Under the pieces are notes generated by a model. It saw only the letters and a list, made by a program, of their open reading frames with translations, was not told the DNA's origin and searched no databases. A DNA stretch of 34,493 nt from Hyella patelloides LEGE 07179 (GTDB lineage Bacteria; Cyanobacteriota; Cyanobacteriia; Cyanobacteriales; Xenococcaceae): NCBI RefSeq assembly GCF_900659865.1, contig NZ_LR213811.1:1-34493 (forward strand), given 5' to 3'. Made by a program: the position numbers and the translations under genes. Every line of letters starts with the position of its first letter. Position 1 is the first letter of the stretch. Below are positions 32,114-34,493 of the stretch, one piece after another.

Positions 32114-32440
32114 ATGCAGGAAGACTATAAACAAAAAGTAATCAATTTTTTTAATGGTAGAACTGCTTATGATTCAGAAGGAAAAGGTCATCCTGAAAAC
32201 GCCAAACGATTATTAGAGTTTGTTTCCGTAAAATCTGGGCAAACAATTCTCGATTTAGCTACGGGGACAGGTTTAGTTGCAATCCCTGTAGCAAAAGCAG
32301 TTGCTCCAAACGGCTCGCTAATTGGTGTGGATATGTCACCAGGTATGTTGGCTCAAGCTAAAGATAAAATCGTAGCGGAAGGAATCAAAAATCTAGAATT
32401 GATTGAAGCAGATGTAGAGTCAATTACTTTTAATTATTAA
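32114..32440 (+). pseudogene. Class I SAM-dependent methyltransferase, C-terminally truncated
   Basis: The frame encodes 108 residues: INFFNGRTAYDSEGKGHPENAKRLLEF, SAM-binding motif I ILDLATGTGLVAIPVA (about 45-60), the acidic loop IGVDMSPGMLAQAK (about 74-87) and ELIEADVESITFNY, where the stop falls just before the motif (D-I-----L) that completes the cofactor site. Full-length UbiE-like enzymes of this type have about 250-270 residues. No continuation is seen in any frame downstream, so the 3' part was deleted. It could bind SAM only partly; activity is unlikely. Confidence 0.8.
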
Positions 32441-32495
32441 CTATCACAATCCAGAAGTTGGCTGTTTTCCCCCCAGGTAAGCAGTCAACTTTTGT

Positions 32496-32663
32496 TTATT
32501 CGGGTAGCGAAGGCGATTGCTTTCCTTTGATATTTACCGATTTGTCCTCACCTAATTTGATATCGATTTCCGTATCGGTATTCCTTGTCAAAGCGATCGC
32601 TGAAATTACCGTTATTGAGAAGATAACCGCGATTATAATTGAATGATTTTTAATCATATTCAT
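32496..32663 (-). CDS. Small exported or membrane-anchored protein
   Basis: A 55-residue frame from ATG 32663: MNMIKNHSIIIAVIFSITVI then SAIALTRNTDTEIDIKLGED and a polar end (GKQSPSLPE). The N-terminus is a signal-anchor-like hydrophobic helix (about 9-25) after a single basic residue. The short polar part would be periplasmic. No family recognised. The frame is also open 12 codons further up to 32699. The IS701 element starts 49 bp upstream of ATG 32663, so its original promoter may be displaced. A HIP1 site lies in the coding sequence. Moderate confidence that it is a gene. Confidence 0.45.
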   Translation of the reverse strand: MNMIKNHSIIIAVIFSITVISAIALTRNTDTEIDIKLGEDKSVNIKGKQSPSLPE

Positions 32664-33128
32664 GTCTGTTTTTTTATAAATAATAGAGTTATCAATCAAT
32701 TATTCTTCTAACGGTACTTAAACAAATCTAAAACTCAAAATAGGATAAAATGCTTATGATAAATAGTTCTTACGTCATTGCTACTGATGATCGCCTCCTA
32801 TGAGAGAAACTACTCCCGCAGCCATGCCTCCTTGCTTTGATCGGTGGTGTAAAAAGTTCGATGACAAGCTGAGGACTAAAGCGCAAAAAAGGGAGTTTAG
32901 AAACTATTTGGGAGGATTATTAGGCGAAAGTGAGAGAAAAAATATATATCAGATGGCTTCTGATAATGTAGGAGTAACTTACCACAAATTACACCATTTC
33001 TTAACCGAAGCAACCTGGTCAGCAGACCAGATCAATGAACGTCGTTTAGAGGTAATGAATAAATGCAACCAAACGCGAATCAGTAGAGGATTCAGTTTAA
33101 TTATTGATGATAGTGGACATAGAAAAAG

Positions 33129-33176
33129 CGCACCGCCTGCGCTGAGGTCTCCTCAGCGTAAAGACGGAGCAAGAAG
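33129..33176. repeat. 48-bp in-frame insert with triloop hairpin in transposase
   Basis: The insert follows AGAAAAAG and ends AAGAAG before TGGTAAC, so an imperfect AAAAAG/AAGAAG repeat flanks it. It contains the perfect hairpin CGCTGAGG-TCT-CCTCAGCG. Its ends differ from GACGAGCGACCC...GCGCGAG, so it may be a second subfamily, shared with the TCT hairpin at 8713-8733. Confidence 0.75.
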
Positions 33177-33736
33177 TGGTAACTTTACGGCAGGAGTAGG
33201 TCGTCAGTACATTGGAGAAATAGGGAAAACAGATAATGGCAATGTCGTAGTAACAACTCATCTCTATGATGGCAAAAAAAGCTTACCTTTAGACATAGAA
33301 TTATATCAGCATGGCAAATCCTTACCAGAAGGAAAGAAAGACCCAGAATTTCAGAAAAAGCCCACCTTAGCCTTAGAATTAATAGATAAAAGTTTAAGCC
33401 GAGGATATAGACCAGGAATAGTTTTAATAGATTCAGCTTATGGCAACAATACATCTTTTTTGAAGGAATTAGAAACAAAGAAATTAAAGTACATAGGAGG
33501 AATCGCTAAAAATCGCAATATTTTAGTTAAAAGCTCCTCTGAAAAATCAGAAGCAATAAGAATAGATGAATATGCTCAATGGTTGTCCTCAGAGGAGTTT
33601 AAGGAAATTAAAATACAGGGTGAAAAACCAAAAACCGTGTGGGTAGCAATCGTAGAAGCAGAAATATCAAAGCTAGAAGGAATGAGAAAAATAGCTATCG
33701 TCATGAACGCACCAGTCTTAGAAAATGCTGAAGATA

Positions 33737-33788
33737 TTGACGAGCGACCCTGCGGAGGTTGCCTCCGCTAAGGAACGCGCGAGTTGAC
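33737..33788. repeat. 47-bp micro-element with TTGAC flanking duplication in transposase
   Basis: TTGAC at 33737-33741 and 33784-33788 flanks GAGCGACCCT, the hairpin GCGGAGG-TTG-CCTCCGC and AAGGAACGCGCGAG. Excision of 47 bp restores the transposase frame (EDID-YLITN). It is the shortest and cleanest copy of the family. Confidence 0.9.
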
Positions 33789-34243
33789 TACTTAATCACA
33801 AATGTTGAATCAGAAATAGTGACGGAGCAATGGATAGTTGACCTTTATGGTCAGAGAAACTGGGTAGAAGTTTTCTATCGGGAAGCAAAAGGTTGGTTAG
33901 GATTAAAAGAATATCAAGTTAGAGAAAAAAAAAGTTTACAAAGACATTTTATTCTAGTCTTTTGTGCTTATACTTTTATCCTTTGGCATAAACTAACTGG
34001 TGGTTTAAGACGGCGTTGGGCTAATAAACCTTTAGACACATTTCCTGAAGCCTTAGAAGCATTTCGTACAGCTATGTCTTTTCGTTTTGTAGATTGGTTA
34101 AACAAAAATAGGGATGTATTCATAGCAAATAGAAGCCAGTTTAGGCTTTGTTTGGGCATAATTTTTGTTTAAGTACCGCTAATTAATATGAGTTCTTTAA
34201 CTTACAAGCTTATTATTTATTAAGTATTTATTACTTAACATTT

Positions 34244-34493
34244 TTAACGTCTGGGGATTCTAAACGTAGAAAAAATAGTTTTATCAACAAACTCTTTCAA
34301 TTTTACTTCGATAAATAGATAATGTAGCGTTTTGAGAAATACTCTAAATTCTATCAGTTTATTAGTGCTGTTTTGTCCATACCATTGAGTTCTAAAATCA
34401 ATTAGATTAGCTTCTTTTTCTTCATCACGAAGAAATATATATATCCATTTTGGTAGATTATTCGTATTTTTGGTAAATTCGGTTAAATTTAAA
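34244..34493 (-). CDS. C-terminal end of an unrecognised protein (cut by window end)
   Basis: On the minus strand an open frame of 82 codons runs from the window edge to TAA 34244-34246. It includes KWIYIFLRDEEKEANLIDF, WYGQNSTNKLIEFRVFLKT and LHYLFIEVKLKEFVDKTIF, ending FRIPRR. The composition is that of a genuine soluble protein (charged and aromatic), but I recognise no family. Position just beyond the IS701 element means the element did not cut it. Confidence 0.5.
   Translation of the reverse strand, partial: LNLTEFTKNTNNLPKWIYIFLRDEEKEANLIDFRTQWYGQNSTNKLIEFRVFLKTLHYLFIEVKLKEFVDKTIFSTFRIPRR

Larger units (their letters stand above)
32800..34172 (+). pseudogene. IS701-family DDE transposase with two micro-insertions, one frameshifting
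   Basis: The frame from ATG 32800 covers the N-terminal domain (RDKLRTKAQKREF-like helices), first catalytic D region FSLIIDDSGHRKS...GNFTAGVGRQYIGEIGKTDNG, and second D in VLIDSAYGNNTSFL. Within the first, 16 extra residues (APPALRSPQRKDGARS) come from a 48-bp in-frame insert (33129-33176). After ENAEDID a 47-bp insert (33737-33783) shifts the frame and ends translation at TAA 33769-33771. The C-terminal part, VDYLITNVESEIVTEQWIVD and the catalytic E region WVEVFYREAKGWLGLKEYQV, follows in another frame to 34172. Without both inserts the gene would encode about 425 residues. Catalytic E is lost from the translated product, so it is inactive. Confidence 0.9.
32712..34178 (+). mobile_element. 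IS701-family insertion sequence
   Basis: Perfect 15-bp inverted ends, CGGTACTTAAACAAA (32712-32726) and TTTGTTTAAGTACCG (34164-34178), are flanked by CTAA on both sides (32708-32711 and 34179-34182). A 4-bp duplication of the form YTAR is what IS701 elements make. Length is 1467 bp including two micro-insertions of 48 and 47 bp; the ancestral element would be about 1372 bp. It carries a single transposase gene, now frameshifted, so it can move only if a transposase is supplied by another copy. Confidence 0.9.

Overview
The window looks like a chromosomal segment of an AT-rich cyanobacterium. The palindrome GCGATCGC (HIP1) recurs throughout, heptamer tandem repeats (STRR type) are present, and many families are typical of cyanobacteria: DUF1816, Uma2/DUF820 nucleases, a DevA-type ABC ATPase remnant, RTX proteins and cobalamin-dependent MetH. 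A colonial or unicellular lineage such as Pleurocapsales/Chroococcales is plausible, but I cannot fix the genus.

Layout. 1-989: 5' part of a PEP synthase gene (minus). 1270-3939: Crp/Fnr-like regulator, DUF1816 protein and single-domain response regulator (plus). 4532-8222: two adjacent minus-strand RTX proteins, one a subtilisin-like protease, sharing an almost identical C-terminal tail. 8486-8873: the two ends of a destroyed devA-like ABC ATPase gene. 8920-10216: CHAD protein with a small conserved cyanobacterial protein. 10284-10482: pyruvate-kinase-like remnant. 10639-11136: orphan antitoxin-like gene whose start region is repeated in tandem. 11154-13347: DUF262 protein, HEPN nuclease (broken by one stop codon) and a membrane protein, a candidate defence locus. 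13462-17082: metH. 17373-19148: LRV/HEAT-like repeat protein. 19179-24204: toxin-antitoxin island. 24252-26687: GH116 glucosylceramidase-like enzyme. 26893-29976: small membrane proteins, two Uma2 proteins and a frameshifted ychJ-like gene. 30299-32011: ABC-F ATPase, then a truncated methyltransferase. 32712-34178: an IS701-family insertion sequence with CTAA target duplication. 34244-34493: 3' end of an unknown gene.

Two structures stand out. First, a family of very small mobile repeats (about 45-75 bp) with roughly constant ends (GACGAGCGACCC ... GCGCGAG) and a perfect hairpin whose stem sequence differs in each copy while keeping 7-9 bp and a 3-nt loop. Copies sit inside hicA, a Uma2 gene and, twice counting a related hairpin insert, the IS701 transposase. 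Several gene copies have short flanking duplications. Related segments with the core CCCTAAAGGACTCG sit inside the loops of other palindromic repeats, including one in metH. Second, every TA-type unit in 19.4-24.2 kb is preceded by a similar leader: GCGAT, 19-24 bp (about 40 in one case), GCGATCGC, then a TATAAT-like box 24-28 bp downstream of the HIP1 start.

A further theme is selective decay: HigB, HicA and the HEPN nuclease are broken by a stop codon or micro-insertion, while HigA, HicB and the DUF262 partner stay open. Other debris (devA, pyruvate kinase, DUF433, antitoxin copies, ychJ, methyltransferase, transposase) shows that the region accumulates pseudogenes and repeats.
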